DNA of 64,000 bases, taken from Siniperca chuatsi. Lineage: Eukaryota; Chordata; Actinopteri; Centrarchiformes; Sinipercidae. Where the stretch lies: contig NC_058059.1 of assembly GCF_020085105.1 (NCBI RefSeq), positions 20,397,042 through 20,461,041 of the forward strand, given 5' to 3'. How positions within the stretch are numbered: position 1 is the first letter of the stretch; each line of letters begins with the position of its first letter. Shown in pieces: positions 36,400 to 49,646 of the stretch. Both the position numbers and the translations under genes were made by a program. The notes under the pieces were generated by a model, which worked only from the letters and a program-made list of their open reading frames with translations, was not told the DNA's origin and made no database searches.

Positions 36400-38400
36400 A
36401 GTAAGAAACTGTCCTATAAACTAATTAAAACGTTGTTTTAGGCTGACAAATTTGTTATAATTTTGGCAAATAAAGTCAAAACTATATGCATGGCTACCTG
36501 TAGGGGTTTGTGGGAAAACATGTTTTTTTTTGTGATTTAGGTGAGCTAACTTTTATGTCCAACTCATGTCCAAGTCTCAAGTCTCAAGTACAGCTCTGCC
36601 TATTGAGGCTTGGGGGACTTCCTGTCCAGCTGAATGCAGCTTGTGTTGCTGTCTGAAACAGCAAGCCAAAAAAACAAGACTTTCTTGTTGGGATGTTTTC
36701 ATCCATGACTGGAGCCCTTCAGTGTGTGCATAAATTACAGCTCCTAATTTTAGAAACTGGTTGACATAGACAATGTACATCGGTGAGAGTAATTTGATAC
36801 ACAGTATCTGTTTCTGCACAAATCTGTTATTAACATTTTGTCCCCAAGGAGAATAAAAATATTTTCCTGCTGCTATAATGGAACATGTTGCCATGCACCG
36901 TATTTAGATATTGTTAAGAAAAAGATACAGTAAGAAATCACTCTACAACAGCATATATTAATTTTGTTTAATAGTACATAAATAACATAGATGAAGTAAA
37001 AGAGGAAAAGTCAGATAGATACATTCTGTATTTGACAGTTGATTGCTAATTTTTCACAATACTCCAATCAAATGTCCTGTTAAGTTACTTCTTGTTACCT
37101 TTATTGTTCAGTCTCACATTTGTCTAATAGGTATTCCAGAAGTAAGGATGAATACAAATAACCATCTGTTGCTCTGTTTTTGTCTTTTGTCCACTAGAGG
37201 GCCACCCAGATTTGATTATGTGGGTTTACAGTAAGGTAAAGGGCCACCAGGTGACTGCTGGGGATCAATTCATTTCTCTCCCCATCATATTCTAAATGTT
37301 AGCATATTACTTTTTCAAAAAAGACCAAAAAGAACATGATTACAAAAAGACAATACAATGTCTGAATTTGTGTTTTGATTTCCAAACACAAGTAATTCAT
37401 GCAATAGATGTTTGTCTTTTACTGTAATGTCACAATGATGACTTAAATATTATGGGATTTACTAATCAATTTGTAAAAACAACAACAACAACAACAACAA
37501 GTCAGTTTAACCTGCAAGGTCAGTGAGTACGCTGGTGGATTTCTGTTGTCAGATATGCATACAGTGCAGGTAGTGTCAGTTAAGGGAAATGCTAAATGCA
37601 CTTAGAAAGATTTCAATGTGACCATGCTCACGTATTAAAAGGGTAAAAGTAGCTATATGTTACTTACTGTAATAATACAAGAGACCATAATCACTGGTAT
37701 AAAAAGTACATTCAATTATGTTAATAACTTTTATTGTTAAAATGTTGAATTTGGGGTGATATCATACATTGTGGCTCAGGGCCAATCAGTATCCTCAATG
37801 TCTGGGGCAATTTTCAAGTTTTCACACAACTTTCTACAATTAAAATTAAACGCCTAAAAAGTAACGTTTTGCAATATGCTTTCAGACTCTTACTGTAGAT
37901 ATTACAATAATAGTGTATCATGCATAAGTTTTAGTTTGCAACTGGAGATTATACTTCAGTCACAATTTGTGACAATTTGTATGAGTATTACATATTCATA
38001 AGCAAAACAAATGCATTTTCTTTGCTCAGAAACATGAAACTGCATGACAGTAGTGTAAAGGTTTGCCTGTGTTGTAGCATCTAGTGGCACACCAGGACCA
38101 GGCAGGGGCACTGTTGTTCAATATGACACTCTGTTGGAGGCCGGAAGTGTAGACTCAGTCCTGGCTGAGCTTAAATGTACAAGCCCTGCAAGAAAAAACA
38201 CCTTAGTATTATTTTATTTTTTTTATTGAGACGCTAAATCTCTAACTTTCGAGGCAGTTATTTGAATGTATACCTGTTAAATGTATATAGGCCTACCTAT
38301 TTAGGCTAATTAGAGCAAAATGTTCACCTTTATGACACAATCTTAAAAGAATCATCATTGCAACAAAAGCTTCACAAAAGTAGGCTTAATAGTCATTGTA
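36400..38400. other. Non-coding interval between divergent ppp2r2a and gsn promoters
   Basis: AT-rich and without supported ORFs or RNA genes. It holds a short (AAC)n tract at about 37477-37500. Frames at 36577-36894 (-) and 37043-37234 (+) show no domain features. Confidence 0.5.
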
Positions 38401-38401
38401 C

Positions 38402-38468
<67 letters not shown>
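38402..38468. repeat. (GATA)n microsatellite
   Basis: About 16-17 tandem GATA units, roughly 130-260 bp upstream of the inferred gsn first exon. Confidence 0.95.
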
Positions 38469-38489
38469 AAAGTGGTGAGACAAATTGAT

Positions 38490-38733
38490 AAACACATCAG
38501 TGCGCGTGTGCGCGCGCATGTGTCGGCCGCTCCTTCGCAGGCGGTGCAGCAGCCAGGCCAGGGGAGTGTCATAACTGGGAGTGTCCCGGTCCAGAAGCAT
38601 AAACAGCGGCTGTGCGCTCCGCCGCCCCGCCGACTCGACGCCTCTCTGCTCCCACTGCAGCTAGAAGCGCTCACCGCGGCTCAATCAGGTCCACAACCGC
38701 CCGTCCGTCCCCGATCACAACCTACGCGCTCAG
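38490..38733 (+). promoter_or_regulatory. gsn: Probable gsn promoter and non-coding first exon
   Basis: A marked GC/CpG-rich island in AT-rich DNA, with GC boxes (cgccgccccgcc near 38618-38630) and a weak TATA-like 'cataaa' near 38598. It ends with a strong splice donor CAG|GTACGT at 38731-38739. The first coding exon of gsn starts with a splice acceptor one base before the ATG (47293-47295), so an upstream non-coding exon is required, and this is the best candidate. Exact transcription start unknown. Confidence 0.45.
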
Positions 38734-39960
38734 GTACGTTAAAAGCCACTTGCTCAAAAGCAACAATACAGCCTGCAGCACAGATTACACAGATTGTAAT
38801 TTGATGCCTTAATTTGAAATGAACCGTCACTTTCCATGTAGACTGGAATAAAGGTTTGATATGCTGGGAAGAAAGGGTGTATAGAGTGAAAGTACAGTAT
38901 ATTGCGTTTGGATTTCTGCATGTGAAATGGTTTACTTGAACCTAAGTTATTTTCGTTTAGCTCATTCAAAGAAGTGTAAACCCTGCTTTATTGTCTAAAG
39001 TACAACGCAGCTGCTGCCATATATGGACAGGCAGTGGAAACCCTGGAAGATGACTAAAACTGCTGTGTGGTTCCACTTAAACTGGCCACAGGCTTGGTCA
39101 CATACTCCCATAACTGTTTAAAGTGAGTTCAGGCTGCCATGATGTGATACCAAACCCAAGGCAACATTTAACATGCTGTGTTTTGCTGCATTGTAGTAAA
39201 AAAGTCAAGTAAATAGTTTGAGCATCTCAGTTAAAACCTGTGAGATTTTCCTCAGCAGATGTCTATTTAAAGACATCTGTGGTTGCCATAGAAACACACA
39301 AGCAAATAGTGGAACTGTTCACTGGGGAAGTTAGTCACAACATCCTTTATGTGGCAGCTTGTTACAGCTGCGTGAGGTGAGTGCGTCAGGCAGTGTGATG
39401 TATAGGTTTGTCTGTTTGTGCGTGTCTGAGTGTGTGTGTGTATGATGAAGATATAGACAGACCTTTGTTAGTCAACCAGAAAGTGCTGTGTCAGATCCAC
39501 ACTCAGCTGTCAGAAAGACAGAGATTACGGAATGCCTGAACCCACCAACAGCACTACACCCCACTGCAGATTTAGATAAAGGCTAAACCTCAAACAACTG
39601 CGTGCACGCTTTCTGTCTACGGGTGCAGGACAGCTGAACATGGGTGGATGTTTGTATGTGAACATATTCTCCGTATTTGGAACAAGGAAAAAGGAAGAAA
39701 CTAAATATTGTTTTTGTTTTACTCGAATGTCATCATGTTTAACACATCTCTGGTGTCATTTTTAGCACTGCAACTTACTTTTAGGTGTTTCTCAAAATGC
39801 CTTGTCAAGGCTCAAAAGAGTGTAGAAAAACATAGACGGTTTCTAAGGGGACATTTTGAAGCCTGAAGTTTAGGCTCCTGCGCGCCGTAATATATGTCCT
39901 GCTGGAGCCTCCATGTTCAAACCCAGTAAACAGTGATTTGCAGGTCAGAAGATGTTAAAG

Positions 39961-40160
39961 CTGGGGCTGTCTAGGTTACCTATAACCATTGTTTCAGCAT
40001 TTAAATTACTGCATTTCAGTGTAAAGCAGGTCCTAACTACATTTTGAAATATACGATATGAAATATAACTGACTATAGACAGACAGACCTTTAACTTTTC
40101 AACAAAATTTAGCCCAATTTTAACCAAAAATGCCAATAGATGTCTTTTGGCCTGAAAATC
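39961..40160. repeat. 200-bp direct repeat, copy 2
   Basis: Matches 35682-35882 in the same orientation over its length. It is followed by different flanking sequence. Confidence 0.9.
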
Positions 40161-41455
40161 AAATCAGTGCTTACGATGAAGTGTGTGACCTGAAGGCAAT
40201 CTTTCCCTAACCGTACCCAAGTAGTTTTAGTTGCCTAAACTTAACCCGACCTTAACAATCGAGGTGGCAGATCAGAAAACGCTCATATGAGTAATTTTCT
40301 GGACAGTTAAATGGGCCGTGGTTGGGTGGGGCAAGACCTCAGACATACCCTTCTTTAAGCCTTAATATCTTCTACACGAGACAGTAACTTTCAAAATCTC
40401 TACTCTCTGTTGTAGGAAATATTTACTGACACTGTATTTAAGGAGAGAAGTTGGGGGGTTTCCCATTAACTTCAATATAGTCAATGATTTTTCCAGTTGA
40501 GGAAAAAAACGGCCACACCCCTGACTCAAAACACACATTGTTTCTTCTAGTTAAATCACATGCTAAATTTCTGTTTTATAAGAATGCATTGCCAATGTCA
40601 ATAAAACAAGATGCCATTTTGTTCGAAATATGAGTTTATATGCTTGATATGATTAATTCAGCAACAGAACTGGTTACAGAGTATCTCGCCCCTGGCTGAC
40701 TCCTAGGCGTGTTTTCAGGTAGATTGTTTCTGAAATGACCCCCTCTTATCTTTTAATAATCGTCCATATATCAGAGCGGTTATTTACAGAGTCAACAGCC
40801 ATTTTGATTGTCTTTGCCTTACACTGTGTAAATAGATGAAAGGGAAGCCAAGCGGCTAATCAAGAGTTGAGTCTGTGTAGAGTGTTATCTGTTGTTAGCA
40901 AGCTGGAGGGCAACTGCACAGCCCTCGAGAGGCTGAGAGCCGCATGCATGGAGAAAATGAGTCATCAAGAATTGCCTCTCCTGAAGGAAGAATCTCTTTT
41001 TTTGAGGGGGGGGACTCAGGACAGAAGCCCAAAAATTCAGATTTCACAGATATAACTATCATGTGCTTGTTATTGAAGTGGGACACCAGCAGACAAATCA
41101 CAAGGGCTTAAAAAACTTCTTATCATATGAATCCACTGTTGCTATCTGCACGGTGGATCAAGTTTGGAGTTTTCACACAGGCCTCAAGCGGAGGCAGACA
41201 CAAAAGACAGGCTGGTACAAAAAAAATGGGGGAGGGGACCAAATAACTGAGGCTGGAATGACAGAATTACTCCGTGTGTATTTGGAGGCGAAGGGGGGGA
41301 CAAAGAGCCTGCAGTGAGGGGATAAAAACTCGACGAATACCTCCAGCTCTGCAGAGGTGTGGGTTGGCCTGCAGACACCATCTGCTTTTCCGCGCATGCC
41401 TGTGAGGAAGCCCTAAACAACAGTCATGTGACCTGTTCTATTTAAGCTCGTAGCT

Positions 41456-41460
<5 letters not shown>

Positions 41461-41522
<62 letters not shown>
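41461..41522. repeat. (TG)31 microsatellite
   Basis: A perfect dinucleotide run of about 62 bp. Confidence 0.97.
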
Positions 41523-41524
<2 letters not shown>

Positions 41525-42689
41525 GAGTCAAACAAACTAATGTTAATGTTTGTTTTACTCAGCTGCTGCCCTTCATTCAACAAAACGTAGCACAAAAATA
41601 TTACAAAACTAAAACTCATTGTGTCTTGAACTACTATCTCCAACCTTCTCCCTCATTCCTGTTAGATTTTCTTTTTTATCTGGCTTTTGTCAGAGCTGTT
41701 ATTGCATTTTTTAATACTGGCTTTGATTTTTCAAAGTGTGAGGTGATTCAGATGCTGTGTATCCCCTCTGATGTTTGCTTTATTAAGTCACAGACACAGT
41801 ATTAACCGTGGGATAAAACAGCTTTGATGTGCGGCGACAGACAGAATATTTCACTCCATCAGAGGGGAAGATCACAGTCAAAGGCAGTCATATTTATTTA
41901 GTGCCACAGAAGCAAAGATCTTCAGAATAAGAAGTCGCACAAAAGTAATATTTTCAATGGGCAAAATGTTTCAGAGTAAAGGTACGCAGCTGCTGTTGGA
42001 TGAAAAGACTTCTTGAACAAGTCGATGTTTCAGGATTTTTTTGAAAAAGCAGCTGTATTTTCAGGCAATCTGAGGGCTACATATGCAGTATGTTTTTGAA
42101 CATTTATCATGGGGATTGAATGGGTTACATTGGTACTTCTGTCATGAAACAATGATGTAAAACTTTACTTCAAGTGTGGTTACGACGTGAAACCTGAAGT
42201 GACACGTTTTCCTGTTGCTCTCTATGCTGGCATACTGTATGTTTGCATCATGACCACAGTTTTAGGCGCTAATATGCCTTATGTTCCCTTCAGAGACTTG
42301 GTTTCAAATTAAAGAAGATTTCTCTGCTGTACATCCGTCTCTGTGTTAATGAGGGTCCCTTTGCTCAGCTCAGATCTCTGCATGCAAGCTGTTTTCATAT
42401 TGCAGGGTGTGTCAGTTTAATGAATGACTGTATATCAACTCAAGCAGAAGTTACTGATTTATTACCAGATGCTTGGGAACATAGAGTTATTGTATTCGCT
42501 CACCGCAGTTGTTTTAGATGGCTCCACAGATATTTAGGAACTAGCAGTTTGGAGGATGTGGTAGCTACCTCATTTAGATGCATTTTAGATGTTCAAACCA
42601 TTTAGGGTATACTTAGTGATAAGGATTTGTCACCAAATGTGATTATGGGATCATGGGTCACTAAACTCATTATTGTCATAGAAATTGCT

Positions 42690-43325
42690 TAAAGGAATAG
42701 TTCAGCATTATGGGAAATACGCTTGACCTATTTGCTTTTTTTTTTACAAGCATGAGATGAGAAAATCGAAACCACTCTCCTGTCTCTGTGTTAGGTGTGT
42801 GGTGACGCGAGGTGATTAGCCTAGCTGAGCGTAAAGACTGGAGGCAGGGGGAAACAGCTAGCCTGGGTCTGTCCAAAGATTAACAATACACCTACCAGCA
42901 ACTCTAAAGTGCTGACACTAATAATACGATGTATCTTGTTTGTTTAATCTGTAGCAGAAATGAAAAAACAACAATATGTGGTTTTAGAGGGAGTGTTGTT
43001 ACTATTTCTTGTGGAACATGGCAACTTCACTGTGACAACAAGACTCTGGGAAGTCACTGCACCCTGCTGTTTTTACATTACTGTCTGTGTACTGATCAAA
43101 CAAACAGGATACAACGTTTTTGATTAGCAAGCTTTAGAGGTGCTGGTTTTTTGTTTTGTTTTTTTTGGACAGAACTAAGCTAGCTATTTTCCTGGCTTTC
43201 AGTTTTTATGCTAAGATAAGCTAATCACTTCCTGGTTCCAGCTTCGTACTCACATAGATATTGGGGTGGTATCAATCTTCTCATCTAACTCTCAGGGGAA
43301 AAAAATAAGCTTAAACTATTCCTTA
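42690..43325. mobile_element. Foldback MITE, copy 2 (most complete ends)
   Basis: Left end TTAAAGGAATAGTTC and right end AACTATTCCTTAA form the terminal inverted repeat. Inner inverted arms carry 'cagctagcctgg' and 'gttagatgag..' words facing their complements near 43170-43290. No ORF. Confidence 0.8.
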
Positions 43326-45019
43326 AGTTTAGTAATTCCGATAACTGGGCGGCTTTTCTTTTTCTGATATTTGTGTCGAGACAATTCCACAGTATTACAG
43401 ACGATATACAGTATATCTCTCTACCTACTGTACATTGAACATGATGAAATGCATTGTATACTTTACTACTAAACACACAGATTTTGGTTACCTAAAGGGC
43501 TGAACCATCTTATCTCGACTATCCATTCCACTTTGTCCAATCACTGGCCTGAAGAGAGATCCAACAGGAACTCTCGCTGTTCTTTAATAAACACGGCTCT
43601 TAGGAAAACAGTGACTGAGGCTTACCTTAACTGCTATGCACCGATATAATATGCTGGATCTGTATCAACACCGGATTGCCTATAAGCCAAACATTTCACA
43701 TCAAAAACTTTCATAGTAATTAAATAAGAATTAAAATCTCCACAGCATATGACACCCTCTATCCTTAGACAACTGATAACTGTATGTGCCAGTATTCATA
43801 GTTTCCATATTTGATCATTTCCATGTCCCAAAATATAAGCGCTCAGTGTTTCCTTGTGAGAAATCCTTTAAATCAATTTATCAGCGTAACCCTATTTCCC
43901 TTTAAACTAAATTTGTTTTCCGGATCGACAAATTTGGTATTAAGATTGCTGCTACTCGCCTAAGGCTTAGTTAAATATTCTTGTGTGGCCACAGACGCAG
44001 CAGATTTGCTGTCTGACTTTTGTGGCATTCAAGCTTATCCAGGCTGGAAACTCCAACAGGTTACTTTAGAACCACTGTAGGAAAATTCAGCTTTCCACAT
44101 CCTCCATCAAGCTATAATGGCTCCAGTGGAATTGCACAGCAGCCCCAGTTTCTCTTTGTCCAGCCAAACCTGGACGCAGGCTCTGCAGAGTCATGGAAGT
44201 TCAGACGGTGTATGACCTCATATGACTCCGGGTTACCCAGTTGTTTGGGTACATTTTTGCTGATTTGACTGCGTATGCTCCATACTGTCAAGTTGACTGT
44301 GAAAATACTTTTCCATGCTGAAACATTCCATAGCTACAAAATACTGTGCAGTGAGGCTGTTACATAAGAGGAGAGCAGAAATGGGGAAAAAGGAACCCCA
44401 CATTTGTTGGCCTGGTTACGCGAATTCTGAGCCACTTCCCTTTTCCAGGGTCAGGAGCAGATTCCTGCCATGTTTGTGGGCAGACGGCCGCCTAGAAGAA
44501 TGGCCGAATCGTGCTCCAATGTGGACAGTTAGTCATGCAAATTGAGAGGCAGCTGGTCCAAGCAGCATTCCTGCGGGAAACTGGATTCTGTGTTCATTTT
44601 GAACTACATGACCTCCTGTTTTTAATTTTTTCTAAAACCTGAACCAGAGCTTTATTAACAGCTCTTTACAGTTCAGAGCATTGATGGTTTGAATGTCTTA
44701 TTAGCACATCATTATTTAAACAAATTTGTAAAATAAGGAGGAAATGCACCATGAGGTCACAGAAGCCCTTTTCAGAGAGGTGAGGTTCTAAGTTGAGAAC
44801 ACTGCTTCACTTCAGAGAAATTGTTTGCGCTCTTTCTGCAGTGTTTCCTGTGGGAGCAACACATACGTGGTGTGGAGTCATCGTGAGTTAGCGTCTGCTG
44901 CAGAATCTCTTAAGATATATCTGTTCACTTTTGCATATTTTATGAAAATGCTATTGCTTCACGGTATAAACTGTGTAATCTGACATTGCAAACATTTATG
45001 TCTAACCACAAAAAGTTGC

Positions 45020-45165
45020 CAGAGGTGGAAGATGTATTCACATCTTTTACTCAAATAAAAGCAGCAAGACCACAATGTAGAAATATTACATTACAAGTAA
45101 AAGTCCTGCATTCAAATCTTTACTGAAGTACAAAAGTGTTAGCAACAAAATGTATTAAAGGATAT
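45020..45165. repeat. Dispersed repeat fragment ('gtggaagtattcag' family), copy 1
   Basis: Shares 'aaaagcagcaa', 'aaatatt.cattacaagt' and 'aaagtcctg.attcaaa' with 48230-48420 in the same orientation. Class unknown. Confidence 0.6.
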
Positions 45166-45221
45166 TTGGTTATTTTCATAGCCATGATTTTGATCAGTTA
45201 TGATAACGTACTTACCAAGTT

Positions 45222-45413
45222 AAAGGCACCTTGTGGAGTTTTTTCGTCAGCAGTTATGTTTACATTCGCTGTTTCTCACCAAAACACATTGCGTGAAACC
45301 ATCAGCAGGACTTAGTATTGAGTCACCCTTGTGCGCAAGAGAAACTAACAAAATGTTTTTAAAAGCCTTGCTACATAACGCTACTAGTGGTCAAAAACTC
45401 AACAGGGTACCTT
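45222..45413. mobile_element. Short TIR element
   Basis: Imperfect terminal inverted repeats: 'aaaggcaccttgtggagttt' at left and 'aaaactcaacagggtacctt' at right. About 190 bp with no ORF. A target duplication was not resolved. Confidence 0.6.
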
Positions 45414-45787
45414 CAAGTGCTGAGATCTGGAAGAAGACAAAACCCTGAAAATAGGACCCAAGTTGTAATAAACCAGAATTCAAACCTCTAATACTCTAAT
45501 ACAAACCTCTACTGACTTGGTGGCAGTGGAAACCAGTTGTAAGGACGGCTTTGACATATCATCAACTTTTAAGTTGACATGGTGAACTTGTTAGCGGTTG
45601 CTTATTTACACATCCAGCGGTTATGGAGCAACATTAGCATTCATTTGGACAGCTAAACAATGAGCTGAAACGCAATATAAAGCTCCATAAAGCCAAGGGG
45701 GGCTGCAGATTCGGGTGATAATTCTCTGTAGGTTATATATATACGAGCGACCCCTTTCACATTGTCAAAAACTGATGTTACAATTTG

Positions 45788-46413
45788 CCTGGTGTGATGA
45801 GTCTTGATTTCAGCTGCAACATTCAGATGGGTCAGAATTTGGCGTAAACAGCATGAAAGCACGGATCCATCCTGCCTTGTATCAACGGTTCAAGCTGATG
45901 GTGGTGGTGTAATGGTGTGGAAGATATTTTCTTTGCACACTTTGGGCCCCTTAGTACCAACTGAGCATTGTTTAAACGCCACAGCCTACCTGAGTATTGT
46001 TGCTCACCATGTCCATCCCTTTATGACCGCAGTGCAGGGCCTACCCATCTTTAATGGCTACTTCCAGCAGGATAACGAGCCATGTCACAAAATTCAGATA
46101 ACCTCAAACTGGTTTCTTGAGCATGACAATGAGTTCACTTGTTCAAATGGCCTCCACAGTCACCAGATCTCAATCCAATAGAGCACCTTTGGGATGTAGT
46201 GGAACGAAAGATTTACATCATGGATGTGTAGCCGACAAATCTGTAGCAACTGCGTGACGTTATCATGTCAATATGGACCAAAATGGTCTGAGGAATGTTT
46301 CCAGCACCTTGTTGAATCTATGTCACTTAGAATTAAGGCAGTTCTGAAGGCAAAAGGGCGTGCAACCCGGTACTAGCAAGGTGTACCTAATAAAGTGGCC
46401 GGTGAGTGTATAT
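45788..46413 (+). pseudogene. Tc1-like transposase relic
   Basis: A plus-strand frame at about 45804-46181 contains DDE-transposase pieces: 'GGGVMVW', 'LGPLVP', 'AYLSIVAHHVHPFM' and 'YFQQDNEPCH'. It is interrupted by stops and frameshifts before 'EHLWDVVER'-like text near 46180-46205. The right terminus reads 'acctaataaagtggccggtg' at about 46386-46405. The 5' half and left TIR are missing. It lies in gsn intron 1. Confidence 0.8.
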
Positions 46414-47295
46414 CATTGTATTATTACTGTTACCCTCCTATTACCATGTTATTACCGAGCTATGATGAAAGTGCTATCCTGATCTTAATGGTCAGCATCC
46501 AGACCTGAAAGACCTGGCAGCACTTCAAAGTTGTGTTTATAGTGTTTTACATGTTATATTTATTTTTCAATATTCTTAAGATTTTAGTACAATACTAGAC
46601 GTCTTTACAACTCAAGTCTCAAGCCTGACTCGAGTCCAAGACTCAAATGTACAGACATTCCGATCTGGTTATTTCATCTATAGACATATTCTCAAATGAA
46701 AAGTTATTATATTATGGGTGACAAATTTAAGAAAAAACAAAGTTAGATATAGTGTGGTAGCAGAGTTTCTCCATATCTCCCACCTCTTGTGTCCAGATAT
46801 TTGTGGCTGTGTGTATATAGTTATGATAAATTGAGGAACAAAAATATCTAGTTATACACAAGTCTTTTCCTATATATAATTGTACACAGTGTTTGTTTTG
46901 CCACCCTCACTGGCAGTAATGACAGCACCTGAGTCATAGCTGCCAGGACTTCCTCTTCCTGCTCACTAGAGGAAACACCCTGAGCACAGGGCACCAGTGA
47001 CTCACCCTGCTGCGCACTAATATATACTTATAACCCTAAACTTTGTCTTTGGATCCATGGCAACAACTCAGCCATAAGGGGAGTGGCTTTATGTGTTCCA
47101 GAGTAAAGTCTCACAACTAGGCAGTCCCAGTCTCACTTTCAATTTAATACAAAGCTCTACGACTCCTACCTCTGCAGTATTCGACCACCGTTCCGGAGCG
47201 TAAAACCACAGCTTGTTGCCACGGGAGCACACCTGTATGTTTAGGCCTGTAGAGTAGAAAAGCACTAAATCTCAGGTGTGTGATTTTCCTGCAGG

Positions 47296-49612
47296 ATGGC
47301 AGTGCAGCACCCAGAGTTTGAGAAGGCCGGACAGAAGCCGGGCCTTCAGGTGTGGAGGGTGGAGAGCTTTGACCTGGTGCCCGTTCCTGAGAATCTGTAC
47401 GGGAGATTTTACACTGGAGATGCCTACCTCATCCTCAACACTATCAAACAGCGCTCCGGGCACCTGCAGTACGACCTCCACTACTGGTTGGGTGAGTGCA
47501 GTGAGACGGACGTTATGATATGTTATTACAGAGAAATAAGCAGAGTTAAAGGGAATATTTGCTTTAAAATATGTATGTAATATAGTGTGTGTGTCAAAGT
47601 AAACAAGGAATTAATTTAATTGTCATCCAGCACTTCTTGAATGTGCAAAACACCCCAAAAACTATTTAAAAAAAGAGAATTTCAACGTCTTAGTGATAAT
47701 CTAAGACAGACCAAATAAGTATAAAGTTTGCAGGCACCATTTTCAAATGATGATACTTATGAGAAAAAAAGGATTCTTCTTAAAGGCAGCATATTAAATA
47801 CATAGTTAAAGCAACAAGAGGCAAACATTTCTGGATCCATTTTGCTTTTTTTGGTGTGTATTTTTCTTGTTTCCATGGACATGTGGCCAAACGTAAAAGA
47901 GCTGATCTTAGTTTTCCAGTGCAGCTTCGATCATATTTGACTTGCAAAGCAGATGAGGATCTGTATCTGTGCTTCTGGAAAGTAATTTCACTCTGGTGTT
48001 GCTGCTGATGACAATTTGCAGGTGCATTTGGGAGGATGAGGAGTGAAAAACACGTCAACAAAAGCACTTAAATTGTGAAAAACCAATCGACACTGTGTGT
48101 TTACAGACAAAGCGGTGTTTACTCCACTGCTGCTGTTGTGCTTTATGTTTCTAAAGTACATGTGATGCATTTGGGATTTTGTCTAGACCATTTTGCACCA
48201 ACATTCAGCACACACAAACAAATATATTGTCGGTGGTGGAAGTATTCAGATTCTTTACTTAAGTAAAAGCAGCAATACAACATTGTAAAAATATTCCATT
48301 ACAAGTTAAAGTCCTGGATTCAAAATATTACTTAATTAAAATTACATCTTATCTACAAAATGTTATCAAAAGTAAAACTACTCATGCTGTATGGCCTCTT
48401 TATAATCCACTAAGATTGTGTATGTATAAATATATATATAGTAGATTGTTACCACTGATGCATCTAACATCTAAGCAGTGTTCAAATGTTGTAGATTGTT
48501 GAGGTAAAGCTAATTTGAACTACTTTACAAGTACAATATGAAGCATGAAAAAAAATATAAATGGAGGTACTATATTCCAACTGTATAAACTGATCCTGTG
48601 CTTCGTATGTAGAATCTGAATAAGAAAATGTACTTACAGCAATTACTTTCTACCACTATTTTGTATGTTGTAGAACACTAGATGTAGGATCATTTTCTCA
48701 ACCCATTAAGGTGAATTTAATCTTTCAACAATATAATCATACGTGGTTTTATCTGGACAGCAAAATTCATGTCATTTTCACTTTTAAATTATAAATTCAA
48801 ATTGATGTCAGTGTCTGTATTTTAAGCCAAAGTAAGGGGTCAGATTGGTTTTCAGATCAGCCAAAACCTAAATTAACCTAAAGATTAGTCCTGTAGGTTA
48901 GTACTGATGATGATGTATCTGACCGGGTCATTTTTTTAGGATTTAGCTTAAAGCAAACAGGACAGCGAGAAGCTGAGTCATGTATTTTTTCCATTGATTT
49001 CATGTGCTTTTAGTTAGCTTGATTGATCATGGAAACAGCATTTACCAATAAACAGGATCTGATGTAACACTGCCACATGCTGCTGAACTACTCTGTGTGA
49101 CCAGAAATAGAATACCGTTGCATGTATTAATGTGTCCGCTGGGATCTGACCCCCTGCTGCTCCCGCTTATCGATCTGCTGACTCACTAAGTCCTCAGTGA
49201 GTGAATTTGTCAAACACAAAATGTGTCTCTCTGTGTAGATGTACAGTATGACTACTGAGATTAAATAAGGACCAGGATTAATATGGAGCACGTCTGTGGT
49301 TCCTCTCTTGCAGGTGATTTCTGCACCCAGGATGAGAGTGGCTCGGCGGCCATCTTTACAGTCCAAATGGACGACTTCCTTGGGGGACAACCCATCCAGT
49401 ACCGGGAAGTCCAGGGACACGAGTCCAAAACCTTTCTTGGCTACTTCAAGTCTGGAATCACATACATGGTAAGATGTCATGTTTATAGCTTCATCATAAT
49501 TCATCATATTTTAAAATATAAACTGCATTTTTTTTCTTTCCGTATCTTTAAAATAGCAGATCCAGTCTGTTATGATGGCATTATTTTGTCAGTCAATTTC
49601 CCAATAGCTATT

Positions 49613-49646
<34 letters not shown>

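Larger units (their letters stand above)
38734..47294 (+). other. gsn: Inferred gsn intron 1, repeat-filled
   Basis: About 8.5 kb without supported coding sequence, running from the candidate donor to the acceptor at 47293-47294. It contains the second 200-bp direct repeat, a (TG)n tract, foldback MITE copy 2, a TIR element at 45.2 kb and a Tc1-like relic. I looked for a signal-peptide exon like that of mammalian plasma gelsolin and could not support one. Confidence 0.45.

Noticed and set aside
38393-38804. Long overlapping frames on both strands around the GATA tract
   Set aside because: They are open mainly because the tetranucleotide repeat and CpG island lack stops; repetitive 'SIYL' and arginine/proline-rich text.
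41313-41340. 'gataaaaactcgac' as a TATA box for an alternative gsn promoter
   Set aside because: No CpG enrichment or splice donor follows within a plausible distance; a single AT-rich word is not enough.
45804-46181. Functional transposase gene
   Set aside because: Frame breaks and stops occur before the end of the DDE domain and the N-terminal DNA-binding part is absent; annotated as a pseudogene instead.
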